In this document: piece after piece, positions 8,722 to 16,982 of the stretch
How positions within the stretch are numbered: position 1 is the stretch's first letter
Layout of the letters: each line of letters starts with the position of its first letter
Source: Actinomycetota bacterium
GTDB lineage: Bacteria; Actinomycetota; Nitriliruptoria; Nitriliruptorales; JAHWKO01
NCBI GenBank assembly: GCA_019347675.1
Contig: JAHWKW010000012.1
Location: 85,500 to 136,368, forward strand
Direction: 5' to 3'
DNA length: 50,869 bases
The notes under the pieces: model-generated
Databases searched by the model: none
Seen by the model: only the letters and a program-made list of their open reading frames with translations
Told to the model about the DNA's origin: nothing
Program-made: the position numbers and the translations under genes

Positions 8722-10836
8722 CTACAGCCCCAGGTCCAGCTGCGTCGGCGGTGGCGGGGACGGTGCGGCGGTCACGCCGAGGGTGGTCAGCGGCGCGTCG
8801 GTCCGCGCGGGGCGGGGCGGGACGCGCCGGGCACGGCGTGGGGAGGCTGTCACGCCCCCGTGCCGCTTGACCAGGTCGGCGATCAGGTCGGCGATACGGG
8901 CCTGCTCCCGCTTGGGGGCGTAGGAACGCGGGTAGAGGCGCCGGTAACGCTCGACCAGATCCGGACGGTGGGTCTCCAGCCAGGGCAGGAACTGCTCCTT
9001 CACTCCCGGGCGGAGATGCAGCACGATCGGAGAGATCGACCGCGCCCCGGCCTGCACGCACGCTGCGACGACCGCCTCCAGCTGTTCCGGGGCGTCGGAG
9101 ACCCCGGGGATCACCGGCGCGACCAGCACGCCGGCACCGATCCCGGCCTCGCGCAGGGCCGCCACGGCCTCGACCCGGCTGGTCGGGTGGGGGGTGCCCG
9201 GCTCGGTCGCGCGCCACACGTCGTCGTCGAGCGTCCCGATCGAGAAGTTGACCGCCACGTCGGTGCGCTCATCGGCGTCGCGGAGCAGATCGAGGTCGCG
9301 CAGGACCAGCGATGACTTTGTCAGGATCGAGAACGGGTTGGCGTGCTCGGTCAGGACCTCGAGCACGCCACGCGTGAGGCGGTAGCGACCCTCGGCCCGC
9401 TGGTAGGGGTCGGTGTTGGTCCCCATCGCGATGTGCTCGCCCGACCAGCGGCGCGGGTGGATCTCGGCGCGGAGGGCTTCAGCTGCGTTGACTTTGACCA
9501 CGATGACCCGCTCGAAGTCCCTCCCGGCGTCGAGGTTGAGGTACTCGTGGGTCGGCCGAGCGAAGCAGTTGTGACTGACGACACCGTTGGCGATGAAGTC
9601 ACCCGTCTCCGTCGTGATGTCGTACATCGGCACGTCGACGTGCAGCGCGTCGACGGCGACGACGTCGAGCTCGGCATCGCTGTTCAAGGCGACGCCGTGG
9701 ATCACGCGCTTCCGCCTGATGGCCGGGTCCACCGTGTGGAAGAAACGCAGGTGCTCGCGCAGTCCGCCGCGCAGTCGGATGGAACGGCATCCGTCCGGCC
9801 GCGGCGGCTCGGGCACGGCGTCGAAGCCGAACGCTTCGAGAGATGCGCTGATCCGGTCGAGGATCTCGTCGTCGATGTTGACGATCCTCAGGATCCCGCG
9901 GCTGTAGCTGCCCTGCGCGTCGAAGATCCCGGCGAGGAGCCCGCGCGTCCACGCCTCCGACGGCTCCTCGGGCCACGCGATGAGCGCCCGCACCGCGGCG
10001 ACAGCCGGGCCGGACGAGGTCCTGATCGCCTTCATCGCCCGACGGTCGCCGGCCGCAGGTGAGAAGTCGAACTCGCGCGTCGCGATGGCGTCTCGGGTGA
10101 GGTAGCGACGGACTCGGGCCAGAGCCCGGACGTCGGTGAACGCCAGAGCGAAGTGGTGGTGGACCGCGCCGCCGGTGGGAGGGCGGTCCGGATAGGAGTA
10201 CGTCGCGAGGTGGCCGTCGCCGCGGACGATCCCGCACAGGTAGCCCCGCCGGTACTCCGCCGTCTCCTTCGGCGGCTCGGCGAACGCGCCGGTGCCGACC
10301 AGCGCGTCGTTCGTCGTCAGGTGGGGACGTCGGCTGGCACCGCTGGTCGCACCCCAGACGTGCTTCCACCCGCCTTCCGTCAGGAAGCGGTGGTCGCCGC
10401 TCGCGATCAGCTGCGTGCCGTCGGAGAGGAGGATCCGGTACGCCGGCTTCACGGTGCGCCAGTGCGCCGTGACGCGGGTCGGCACATACCGCCGGTCGTT
10501 GCCTATCCGCAGGGTGCCGTACACGGTATCGCCGACGCGCAGGTCGGCGATCGGCTTCGCCGTGCCATCCGCCATGAGCACAGGCGTCTCGCCGGTCAGG
10601 CAGTAGGAGCACGCGTGGCTGCAGCCCCGGTAGACGTTGATCGTGAAGCGGAACGGCACGCGCGAGGCGGCCGAGACCTCGTTGATGATCCGCTTCGCGC
10701 GGACGTGGATGAACTCGAGTCCGGCGAACTCGGGATGACGGACCCGTTCGGCGGCGTCTGCGAACAGCGGCAGCTGCGGCCCCTGCCCGCCCACCGCCTC
10801 CCACCGCAGCTGCTGTCGCTTCGCGTTGTGGTCCAC
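8722..10836 (-). CDS. Rv2578c-family radical SAM protein interrupted by an intein
   Basis: A 704-residue precursor. The host protein (about 359 residues after splicing) is a radical SAM enzyme of the Rv2578c group; its substrate is unknown. The [4Fe-4S] motif CxxxCxxC reads Cys72-Ser-His-Ala-Cys76-Ser-Tyr, then an intein (residues 79-423), then Cys424-Phe-Ala-Arg. Splicing restores the third cysteine. Later segments 'GTNTDPYQRAEGRYRLTRG' and 'ILTKSSLVLRDLDLL' are typical of the family. I choose the GTG at 10836, because it lies six bases after a TAGGCT -10 hexamer (leaderless start); GTG at 10842 is the alternative. A LexA-type palindrome precedes the promoter, so DNA-damage control is likely. 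Confidence 0.92.
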   Translation of the reverse strand: MDHNAKRQQLRWEAVGGQGPQLPLFADAAERVRHPEFAGLEFIHVRAKRIINEVSAASRVPFRFTINVYRGCSHACSYCLTGETPVLMADGTAKPIADLRVGDTVYGTLRIGNDRRYVPTRVTAHWRTVKPAYRILLSDGTQLIASGDHRFLTEGGWKHVWGATSGASRRPHLTTNDALVGTGAFAEPPKETAEYRRGYLCGIVRGDGHLATYSYPDRPPTGGAVHHHFALAFTDVRALARVRRYLTRDAIATREFDFSPAAGDRRAMKAIRTSSGPAVAAVRALIAWPEEPSEAWTRGLLAGIFDAQGSYSRGILRIVNIDDEILDRISASLEAFGFDAVPEPPRPDGCRSIRLRGGLREHLRFFHTVDPAIRRKRVIHGVALNSDAELDVVAVDALHVDVPMYDITTETGDFIANGVVSHNCFARPTHEYLNLDAGRDFERVIVVKVNAAEALRAEIHPRRWSGEHIAMGTNTDPYQRAEGRYRLTRGVLEVLTEHANPFSILTKSSLVLRDLDLLRDADERTDVAVNFSIGTLDDDVWRATEPGTPHPTSRVEAVAALREAGIGAGVLVAPVIPGVSDAPEQLEAVVAACVQAGARSISPIVLHLRPGVKEQFLPWLETHRPDLVERYRRLYPRSYAPKREQARIADLIADLVKRHGGVTASPRRARRVPPRPARTDAPLTTLGVTAAPSPPPPTQLDLGL
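9568..10602 (-). other. intein with LAGLIDADG endonuclease domain
   Basis: 345 residues inside the radical SAM protein. It begins Cys-Leu-Thr-Gly-Glu-Thr-Pro-Val (block A, Cys1 nucleophile), has Gly-Asp-His in the block B region (about 70 residues in), and ends in Val-Val-Ser-His-Asn before a +1 Cys (blocks F and G). Between these lie two dodecapeptide motifs of a LAGLIDADG homing endonuclease: 'LCGIVRGDGHL' and 'LAGIFDAQGSY'. The second has Gln where Asp-Gly is expected (D-A-Q-G), while the acidic residue of the first is present, so endonuclease activity is uncertain. All splicing residues look intact. Confidence 0.93.
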
Positions 10837-10842
10837 ACCCAC

Positions 10843-10863
10843 AGCCTAGCCGAACGTACGTTC
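10843..10863 (-). promoter_or_regulatory. SOS-box-like palindrome and -10 element of the radical SAM gene
   Basis: GAACGTACGTTC (10852-10863) is a perfect palindrome that fits the Gram-positive/actinobacterial LexA pattern GAAC-N4-GTTC. The -10 hexamer TAGGCT follows at 10848-10843 on the minus strand, and the start GTG (10836) begins seven bases after it. A repressor on the palindrome would cover the -35 to -10 region. The LexA assignment is from the pattern only. Confidence 0.65.
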
Positions 10864-10917
10864 ACGCGGTGGTCCGGGTGCTGCTGTCCGCCGACGCCGG
10901 CTCGGGGGGCGGCGTGC

Positions 10918-11877
10918 TCAGTCGAGGAACCCGTGCTCGCGCAACCAGTCCTCGGCCACCGCCGAGGGATCCTCCTTGTCGACCTCGACGCGCTTGTTCA
11001 GCTCGGTCAGGCCGTTGGTCGTGATCTGAGCGGTGACGGAGTTCACCAGCTCGCGGAACGGCTCGCCGTACGCATCCAGGATCCCGTCGCGGACGACCGG
11101 GACGATGTTCTGGGGGAGCTGCAGGTTCTTGTCGTCCTCGAGAAGCACGAAGTCGTTCGCGGCGACGACGCCCTGCGTGGTGAACAGGTTGGCTGCGTCC
11201 ACCTCGCCGCGCGCGAGCGCCGCGACCGTGACGGGGCCGCCGGCGTCCAGCTCCTTGAACTCGACGTCCAAGCCGTACACCTCCCGCAGGCCGCGGAGGC
11301 ACGACAGCCGCTCGGGGCACTCCGGGCTAGCGCCGAAGGTGATCGTCCCCGGCACCGTCGCCAGGTCGCTGATCGTGTCCAGGTCGTGCTGCTCGGCGAA
11401 CTCCCGCGTCACTGCGACCGCGTCGACGTCCTGCGCCGACGCCATCTGTAGGGATGTGATCCCCTCGTCGCGGTACTCCTCCTGCAGCGCGTCGTAGACC
11501 TCCTGCTCTTCGCGGAGGTCGACCTGCTCACCCTGGCGCTGGAAGCGGAGCGCGTTCCCGGTGTACTCGATGATCATGTCGATGTCGCCTCTGGCCAGGG
11601 CCGGCTGGGTCACCTCCCGCGATCCGATCCCCTGTTTGGTCGCAACCGGATAGCCGTGCGCGTCGAGCCCCTGGGCGTAGATCTCGGCGAGGATCTCGCT
11701 CTCCGGGAAGTTGAACGACCCGATGTCGATGGTGGGGCCCTCCTGCCGAGCGGGCGGGCTCTGGCCGTCGGCGCCGGGGCCTGCGCCGGTCCCGCCGCCA
11801 CCGCAGGCGGCCAGCAGCGCCGCGACGGCCGCCACTGGCACGACGGTGGCCCGCCAGTGCGTGTACCTGCGAATCAT
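10918..11877 (-). CDS. glycine betaine/choline-type ABC transporter substrate-binding lipoprotein (OpuC family)
   Basis: A 319-residue binding protein. The start is the ATG at 11877; upstream codons in the same frame look non-coding. The signal peptide ends with a Leu-Leu-Ala-Ala-Cys lipobox near residue 25, followed by a Gly-rich linker. The mature protein opens with 'IDIGSFNFPESEILAEIYAQ' and has 'GDIDMIIEYTGNAL', both hallmarks of the OpuAC/ProX-type quaternary-amine family (OpuBC/OpuCC). Two Cys (CPERLSC) may form a disulfide. It lies 97 bases after the second permease gene and completes an osmoprotectant importer. Exact ligand (betaine, choline, carnitine or ectoine) cannot be read from the sequence. 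Confidence 0.9.
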   Translation of the reverse strand: MIRRYTHWRATVVPVAAVAALLAACGGGGTGAGPGADGQSPPARQEGPTIDIGSFNFPESEILAEIYAQGLDAHGYPVATKQGIGSREVTQPALARGDIDMIIEYTGNALRFQRQGEQVDLREEQEVYDALQEEYRDEGITSLQMASAQDVDAVAVTREFAEQHDLDTISDLATVPGTITFGASPECPERLSCLRGLREVYGLDVEFKELDAGGPVTVAALARGEVDAANLFTTQGVVAANDFVLLEDDKNLQLPQNIVPVVRDGILDAYGEPFRELVNSVTAQITTNGLTELNKRVEVDKEDPSAVAEDWLREHGFLD

Positions 11878-11909
11878 GGTGCGCCTTCGGTTGGAGGGGA
11901 CGCCGCCGA

Positions 11910-11924
11910 ACACTACCGCGGTAG
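11910..11924 (-). promoter_or_regulatory. 12-bp palindrome overlapping a possible -10 element
   Basis: CTACCGCGGTAG (11913-11924) is a perfect palindrome in the gap before the binding-protein gene. On the minus strand it runs into TAGTGT (11915-11910), a possible -10 hexamer. It may allow separate control of the binding protein, which is often needed in excess over the permeases. No -35 is convincing. Confidence 0.35.
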
Positions 11925-11974
11925 TAGAAGTCCGACGCTGACGGCCGTGCTGCGACACCCGCGAAGTGTCACGT

Positions 11975-12688
11975 TCACACCGCTCGCGCGGTTTGGGCCA
12001 CCGATCCAGCGCTGGTCCGCTGGATGCCGGTGGGGACCGCCGCCCGTTCAAGCAGATCGAAGAGCCGTTCAGTGACCAGGGCCACGACCGCGATCAGGGC
12101 GATGCCACCGAGCATCTCGGCGAAGTCCCGCTGGTAGAACCCGTCGATCACGTACCGACCCAGACCGCCGCCGGCGACGAGAGCCCCGATCGGCGCCGTC
12201 GCGACGATCTGCACCGCTGCGACCCGCACAGCTGCGAGGATGACCGGCGAAGCGAGCGGTAGCTCGACGTGCAGCAGGACGTCGCGTTCCCGCAGGCCCA
12301 TCCCACGCGCGGCTTCGACCGCGGCGGGATCAGCGTCGCGGACCGCGGTGTAGGCGTTGGTGAACATCGGGTGGAGGCCGACGAGGAACAGGGCCACGAA
12401 CGTCGGCCAGTACTCCATCCGCAACCCCAGCGCCAGCGTGATCAGGAGCGCGATCACCAGCAGCCCGAGCGTGGGGACGGCTCGGCCGAGGTTCGCGATC
12501 GCGGCGGCGATCGTCCCACCGCGCCGTGCGTGTCCGGTGACCACGCCGGTGGGGACAGCCAGCGCTGCGGCCGCGAGGATCGCGGGGACGGTCACCTGCG
12601 CATGCTCCACGAGCCGCGTGGGGATGCCCTGCCGTCCGGCCCAGTTCGCAGGCTCGACCAGCCACCGCAGCACCTCGAAGACGATCAC
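11975..12688 (-). CDS. quaternary-amine ABC transporter permease (OpuCD/OpuCB type)
   Basis: A 237-residue membrane protein with a GTG start at 12688 that overlaps the stop of the other permease (GTGA). The frame is open far upstream, but that part is the shadow of the neighbouring gene. It has about six hydrophobic helices and the permease EAA-type loop 'AVEAARGMGLRERDVLLHVELPLA', preceded by 'YTAVRDADP', both typical of OpuCB/OpuCD. A 'GLGRYVIDGF' segment near residue 180 is also conserved. It pairs with the permease at 12685-13368 in the osmoprotectant importer. Confidence 0.88.
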   Translation of the reverse strand: MIVFEVLRWLVEPANWAGRQGIPTRLVEHAQVTVPAILAAAALAVPTGVVTGHARRGGTIAAAIANLGRAVPTLGLLVIALLITLALGLRMEYWPTFVALFLVGLHPMFTNAYTAVRDADPAAVEAARGMGLRERDVLLHVELPLASPVILAAVRVAAVQIVATAPIGALVAGGGLGRYVIDGFYQRDFAEMLGGIALIAVVALVTERLFDLLERAAVPTGIQRTSAGSVAQTARAV

Positions 12689-13368
12689 GCAGCCCCGCCG
12701 CGCCGTGCCCACGGGGTCAGGGCACGCTCGATGCCCAGAAGCAGGCCGTCGAAGGCGACCGCGAGTAGGAAGGACAGCACCGTCCCGACCATCAGTGGGG
12801 TGAGGAACCACCGGCGCAAGCCGTCGAAGATGAAGTGTCCCAGCCCCCCCAGGGCGATCAGCCCGGTGATCGTGACGAGCCCAACGGTGGTGACGGTCGC
12901 GATGCGCACGCCAGCCACGATCACCGGCACGGCCAGCGGCAGCTCGATCTCCCACAGCAGGCGCGCACGGCTGTATCCCATCCCCACGGCCGCTTCGTGG
13001 ACGTCGGCAGGGACGGCGTCCAGCGCGGCGACCGTGTTGCGCACCAGCATGATCAGGGTGTAGGCAACCAGGCCGATCTCGGCCGTCAGGATGCTCAAGC
13101 CGGTGAACGGGACAAGCGCGGGGAAGACCGCGATCGACGGGATCGTGTACATCACGCTCGTCGCCGCCGTGATCGGGCGGTAGGTGCGTCGGAAGCGCAC
13201 GGCGAGGACCGACAGGACCAGGGCGATCGCGAACCCGATCGTCACCGCGATCACCGTCAGGACGACGTGCTCGACGAGTCGATCCCAGACGTCGCCGCGG
13301 TGGCGGACGATCCACGCCCAGTCGATCGTCCACTCGATCAGGCCGCCATTCTGGGCCGCGAGCGTCAC
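12685..13368 (-). CDS. quaternary-amine ABC transporter permease (OpuCB type)
   Basis: A 227-residue membrane protein. The GTG start at 13368 overlaps the ATPase stop (GTGA), and its own stop overlaps the next permease. It contains about five to six membrane helices and an EAA-like loop 'DVHEAAVGMGYSRARLLWEIELP'-type segment that contacts the ATPase, followed by 'GLIALGGLGHFIFDGL'. The 'VMYTIPSIAVFPALVPF' segment is characteristic of glycine betaine/carnitine/choline permeases. The chain of four-base overlaps shows a tightly coupled operon. Confidence 0.88.
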   Translation of the reverse strand: MTLAAQNGGLIEWTIDWAWIVRHRGDVWDRLVEHVVLTVIAVTIGFAIALVLSVLAVRFRRTYRPITAATSVMYTIPSIAVFPALVPFTGLSILTAEIGLVAYTLIMLVRNTVAALDAVPADVHEAAVGMGYSRARLLWEIELPLAVPVIVAGVRIATVTTVGLVTITGLIALGGLGHFIFDGLRRWFLTPLMVGTVLSFLLAVAFDGLLLGIERALTPWARRGGAA

Positions 13369-14468
13369 TCGAGCAGCTCTCGACTGATCTGGTCGACGAA
13401 GAGCATCCCCACGTAGCGGTCATCGTTGTAGACCACGGCCACGTGGTTGCGGGTGTGGATGATCGCGTCGAGCGCGCGACGCAGCGTCCCGGACACTTCG
13501 ACCCACACCCGGAAGTCCCGCGTGTGGTGTTCGCCGATCGGGCGGCCGGGTTCCAGGTCGTGGCCCCACAGCCAGCCGCGGAGTCGGTCGCCGTCCAGGA
13601 CCCCGACCCAGTCCAACCCGTGGTCGGCCATCACCTGCTTGGCGTCTTCAATCGGAGCGGCGGCATCCACGACCGGTCCGCGGGGGAGGTCCACGTCGGC
13701 CAGACCGATCAACGACAGCCGTTTCAGGCCCCGTTCCTCCCCGAGGAAGTCCTGCACGAACGGGCTGGCAGGGTCGCGCAGGATCTCCGCCGGCGTGCCG
13801 TACTGCTCGAGGACGCCACCGATGTTCAACATCGCAATCCGATCGCCCAGACGGATCGCCTCGTCGATGTCGTGGGTGACGAACACGATCGTCTTGTGCA
13901 GCGACGCCTGCAGCCGCAACAGCTCATCCTGCAGCCGCGTGCGCACGATCGGATCCACCGCCCCGAACGGCTCGTCCATCAGCAGCACCGGTGGGTCGGC
14001 TGCCAGAGCGCGAGCAACGCCGACCCGTTGGCGTTGACCGCCCGACAGCTCCGAGGGGTAGCGGTCGGCCACGTCGGCCGGCAGGTCCATCACCTCCACC
14101 AGGTCCTGCACCCGCCGGCGGATGCGTTCGCCGTCCCAACCGAGTAGACGCGGCACGGTGGCGATGTTGCGGACGACCGTCTGGTGGGGGAACAAGCCGA
14201 TCTGCTGGATCACGTACCCGATCTCGCGTCGAAGCTCGTGCGGCGCGAGGGCTGTCACGTCGCGGCCGCCGACCTCGATCATCCCCGACGAGGGTTCGAT
14301 CAGACGGTTGATCATCTTCAGCGTGGTGGTCTTCCCGCATCCGGACGGACCGACGAGCACGACGATCTCGCCCGCAGGGATGTCCAGGCTGAGGCGGTCC
14401 ACCGCCGCTGGGGGGCCCCCGGCGAAGCGTTTCGTGACCTGCTTCAGCCGGATCATGGCGTCGCTCAC
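13365..14468 (-). CDS. quaternary-amine ABC transporter ATP-binding protein with CBS tail (OpuCA type)
   Basis: A 367-residue ATPase. I choose the GTG at 14468 because it overlaps the stop of the upstream gene (GTGA), matching the rest of the operon; an ATG four codons in is the alternative. Walker A is Gly-Pro-Ser-Gly-Cys-Gly-Lys-Thr-Thr, the Q-loop is in 'IGYVIQQIGLFPH' as in all OpuCA/ProV proteins, the signature is Leu-Ser-Gly-Gly-Gln-Arg-Gln, and Walker B is 'VLLMDEPFGAVDP'. The C-terminal 100 residues look like a CBS-type regulatory domain ('VVYNDDRYVGMLFVDQI'), which in OpuA senses ionic strength. Confidence 0.92.
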   Translation of the reverse strand: MSDAMIRLKQVTKRFAGGPPAAVDRLSLDIPAGEIVVLVGPSGCGKTTTLKMINRLIEPSSGMIEVGGRDVTALAPHELRREIGYVIQQIGLFPHQTVVRNIATVPRLLGWDGERIRRRVQDLVEVMDLPADVADRYPSELSGGQRQRVGVARALAADPPVLLMDEPFGAVDPIVRTRLQDELLRLQASLHKTIVFVTHDIDEAIRLGDRIAMLNIGGVLEQYGTPAEILRDPASPFVQDFLGEERGLKRLSLIGLADVDLPRGPVVDAAAPIEDAKQVMADHGLDWVGVLDGDRLRGWLWGHDLEPGRPIGEHHTRDFRVWVEVSGTLRRALDAIIHTRNHVAVVYNDDRYVGMLFVDQISRELLE

Positions 14469-14941
14469 GGCGGGCTGATCGCCTCGTACGCCGCTGCGGT
14501 CACGACCCCGTACAGCAGGTGCGGGATGATGTCCGACACCCACGCTGACACGCCCCACTGGCGTGGATCGGTCACATCCAGCGTGGTCGCGGGGACGTCA
14601 CTGCCTGCCATGGCTGCCAGGCCGAGCGCCACCCCCGCAACCGGGACAGGGACCTCGGCGGTGCGTGGCCGGACGACCCCGTACACCGCCCCGATGCCGA
14701 TGCCGGTCACGTAGCCCAGGAGCGCGCCCAACCCTTGGCTGCGGTTCTGTGCGGTCTGATCATCGCCTCGAGGGGCGAGGTCGGCCCCTGCCTCATCGGC
14801 GAGCCGCTGGGCGGTCTGGGCGGGGATCTTGCTGGACGGCCGTCCCCGCACCGCCATGTCCAGGTAGGTCACGACGTTGAGCGCCGCTGTCCCGGCGGCT
14901 CCGGCGAGGATCCCGCGCTGCAGGTCTGTGGCGATCGTCAC
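14465..14941 (-). CDS. small integral membrane protein, function unknown
   Basis: A 158-residue protein. The GTG at 14941 follows an AAGGAGG ribosome site, which decides the start over a codon six residues upstream. It has about four hydrophobic segments: 'GILAGAAGTAALNVVTYLDM', 'LGALLGYVTGIGIGAVYGVV', 'VAGVALGLAAMAGS' and 'DIIPHLLYGVVTAAAYEAI'. The middle carries a charged loop. The pattern resembles DUF1440-like membrane proteins, but I am not sure. It lies 21 bases after the spermidine-synthase-like gene and overlaps the OpuCA start, so it belongs to the same transcript. Confidence 0.75.
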   Translation of the reverse strand: MTIATDLQRGILAGAAGTAALNVVTYLDMAVRGRPSSKIPAQTAQRLADEAGADLAPRGDDQTAQNRSQGLGALLGYVTGIGIGAVYGVVRPRTAEVPVPVAGVALGLAAMAGSDVPATTLDVTDPRQWGVSAWVSDIIPHLLYGVVTAAAYEAISPP

Positions 14942-14962
14942 GACATCCTCCTTCGGCACGCT

Positions 14963-16978
14963 TCAGCTGCTCTCCGCGGCGGCGACCAGGTCCCGACCCG
15001 CCGTCGTCGTTCGGTACAGATGACGGCGTCCGGTGAGGAACGCCAGCCCGTACAACAGGCCCGCCGCCACCAGCAGCGCACGGTAGCCCACCACGATGGC
15101 GCCGTACTCGAGCACCCCACCGAGCATCGCGCCGAGCAGGTTCGCGCCGAACGCCGTGGTGGACGCGCCGACGTGCTTGAAACGCTGCGCGAACACAAGG
15201 TTGGCGACGAAGATCGGAGCGAACGCCAACGCCGACGCCGCCGCGAACCGGGTCACGGGCTCGAGCTCCAACAACGCGCGCTGCGGCACCGCCAGTGCGA
15301 TCCCGAACGCCACGGCCAGCACGACGTACAGGCGCGCAGGGGCACGGAACTGGACGCGTTTGGCCACCTCGATCGCGAGGTAGACCGCGAGGAGCACGCC
15401 GGCGAACACCAGCGCGTTGACGAACCACGTCGTGCCGAACAGCAAGGCGAACTGCACGACGTACATGGTCTCGAGGAGCAGGAACGCCGCGCCCATGAAG
15501 AACAGGTCGAGGTAGCGCCCCACGGTCCGAAGCGGACCGCCGGCCACGCGCACCGCCGCCACCGAAGCGGCCAGGATCAGGCCCAGGGCCAGCAGGTACA
15601 TGCCGGGCAGGCGTCGGGTGCGCAGGTACAGGAACGGTCGATCGTCTTGGACCGGCGGGGGTGCGGCGTCCGCGCCCACCCAGAAACTCGGGCAGCGCAG
15701 CACCGTGGGATCATCGCTGGCGGTCAGGAGCGCCAAGCCCACGTCGGTGCCGACCGCGTCGATGCACGGTGGCCGGCCGAACGACTGTTGCAACGTGCGC
15801 GCGAGACGGTCGATCAGCCACCCCTCGCGATAGTAGTTGTACATGGCGAACACCCCGCCTGGCGCGAGGTGGGCACGCGCTTCGTCGATCGCTTCGCGGG
15901 TGAACAGGTAGCTCTCCAAGCGCAGCGAGGACTGGCCCGAGACCAACGTCAGCGAGTCGGGCAGCGCGAACAGGATCAGGTCGTAGCGGCGGTCGGTGCG
16001 TTCCAGGAACGCCCGTCCGTCGTCGACATGTACGGTCACACGATCGTCTTGGTAGGGCCGGTCGGGGTTCAGGTCGCGGCCCAGCTGCTGCAACCGTGGA
16101 TCGATCTCCACGGCATCGACGCGGTCGGCGCCCTCCGCCAGCGCGATGGCGACGTCGGATCCGTTCCCCGCCCCGACCACGAGGACGTCGCGCGGTGCGG
16201 CTCCCGGGCGCCGCTCGTAGGGCAGGAAGTAGATCGGCTCGATCTCTCGCCGGAGCGCCGTGGACTCGATCACCTGGTGGGGGATGCCGTTGACGTTGAC
16301 GCGGACCTGCTCGCTGTCCCCGGACCCGAACCGGCGGGTCGTGATCTCGTAGTACGGCGACCAGATGGTGTCAGGCGTGAACGACTCGATCGCGAGGAAC
16401 CCGCCCAACGCCACCAGGGCGGTGAGCTGCACGGCGCCGGCGCGGCGACCCAGGAGGACGACCAGCAGGACCGCGACCACCAGGCCCCAGGCCAGGGGAG
16501 GGGCGTGCAGGAACGACAGCAACGAGAACGCTGCGATCCCGAGGATGGCCCCGAGGATGTCGAGCCGGTAGGCCTCGAGCGGCTCGAAGCGTTCGAAGAC
16601 GCGCGCGACGCCTTCTGCGAGCAGCGCCATGACCGCGGCGGCGGCAGCGAACACGACCGGGAGCGTGATCCACATCGGCAGACCGGACGCGGTGATGCGC
16701 CCGAAGTACAGCACGTCGCTCCCGCTGCGGTCGATCTCGACGGGGAACACCGACACGAACGCGACGAGCGCCGCCAGCGCGACCGGGGCCCAGCGCAGAC
16801 CGTCACCGTCGTGGCGCGCCCGCAGAAACCCGATCCCGATCCCGAGGAACGAGCCGAGGAGCACGAAGTTCGAGAAGTAGGACAGGTACATCACGTTCGC
16901 GCCGGTCCAGCGGATCAGCGCTAGCTCGGTCAGCAGCAGCGTGAAGCTGAGCAGGATCAAGCGAAGTCGGTCGCTCAC
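14963..16978 (-). CDS. membrane-embedded spermidine-synthase-like methyltransferase-fold protein
   Basis: A 671-residue protein starting at the GTG at 16978, four bases after the hemerythrin-like gene. The N-terminal third (residues 1-200) and the C-terminal third (about 480-671) are hydrophobic, with roughly six helices each. The middle has a spermidine-synthase/SAM-type Rossmann domain with 'DVLVVGAGNGSDVAIALAEG' (about residues 285-305), an acidic ribose ligand in 'VDAVEIDPRLQQLG' and a 'HVDDGRAFLERT' segment. Such fusions are common in bacteria and mostly uncharacterised. Polyamine synthesis is not shown: the typical substrate-binding Asp motif could not be confirmed. Confidence 0.8.
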   Translation of the reverse strand: MSDRLRLILLSFTLLLTELALIRWTGANVMYLSYFSNFVLLGSFLGIGIGFLRARHDGDGLRWAPVALAALVAFVSVFPVEIDRSGSDVLYFGRITASGLPMWITLPVVFAAAAAVMALLAEGVARVFERFEPLEAYRLDILGAILGIAAFSLLSFLHAPPLAWGLVVAVLLVVLLGRRAGAVQLTALVALGGFLAIESFTPDTIWSPYYEITTRRFGSGDSEQVRVNVNGIPHQVIESTALRREIEPIYFLPYERRPGAAPRDVLVVGAGNGSDVAIALAEGADRVDAVEIDPRLQQLGRDLNPDRPYQDDRVTVHVDDGRAFLERTDRRYDLILFALPDSLTLVSGQSSLRLESYLFTREAIDEARAHLAPGGVFAMYNYYREGWLIDRLARTLQQSFGRPPCIDAVGTDVGLALLTASDDPTVLRCPSFWVGADAAPPPVQDDRPFLYLRTRRLPGMYLLALGLILAASVAAVRVAGGPLRTVGRYLDLFFMGAAFLLLETMYVVQFALLFGTTWFVNALVFAGVLLAVYLAIEVAKRVQFRAPARLYVVLAVAFGIALAVPQRALLELEPVTRFAAASALAFAPIFVANLVFAQRFKHVGASTTAFGANLLGAMLGGVLEYGAIVVGYRALLVAAGLLYGLAFLTGRRHLYRTTTAGRDLVAAAESS

Positions 16979-16982
16979 GCGG

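Noticed and set aside
14735-16924. Very long plus-strand open frame (729 codons)
   Set aside because: It is antisense to the clearly real spermidine-synthase-like and membrane-protein genes and has an Arg/Gln/His-rich, low-quality composition typical of GC-rich shadows.
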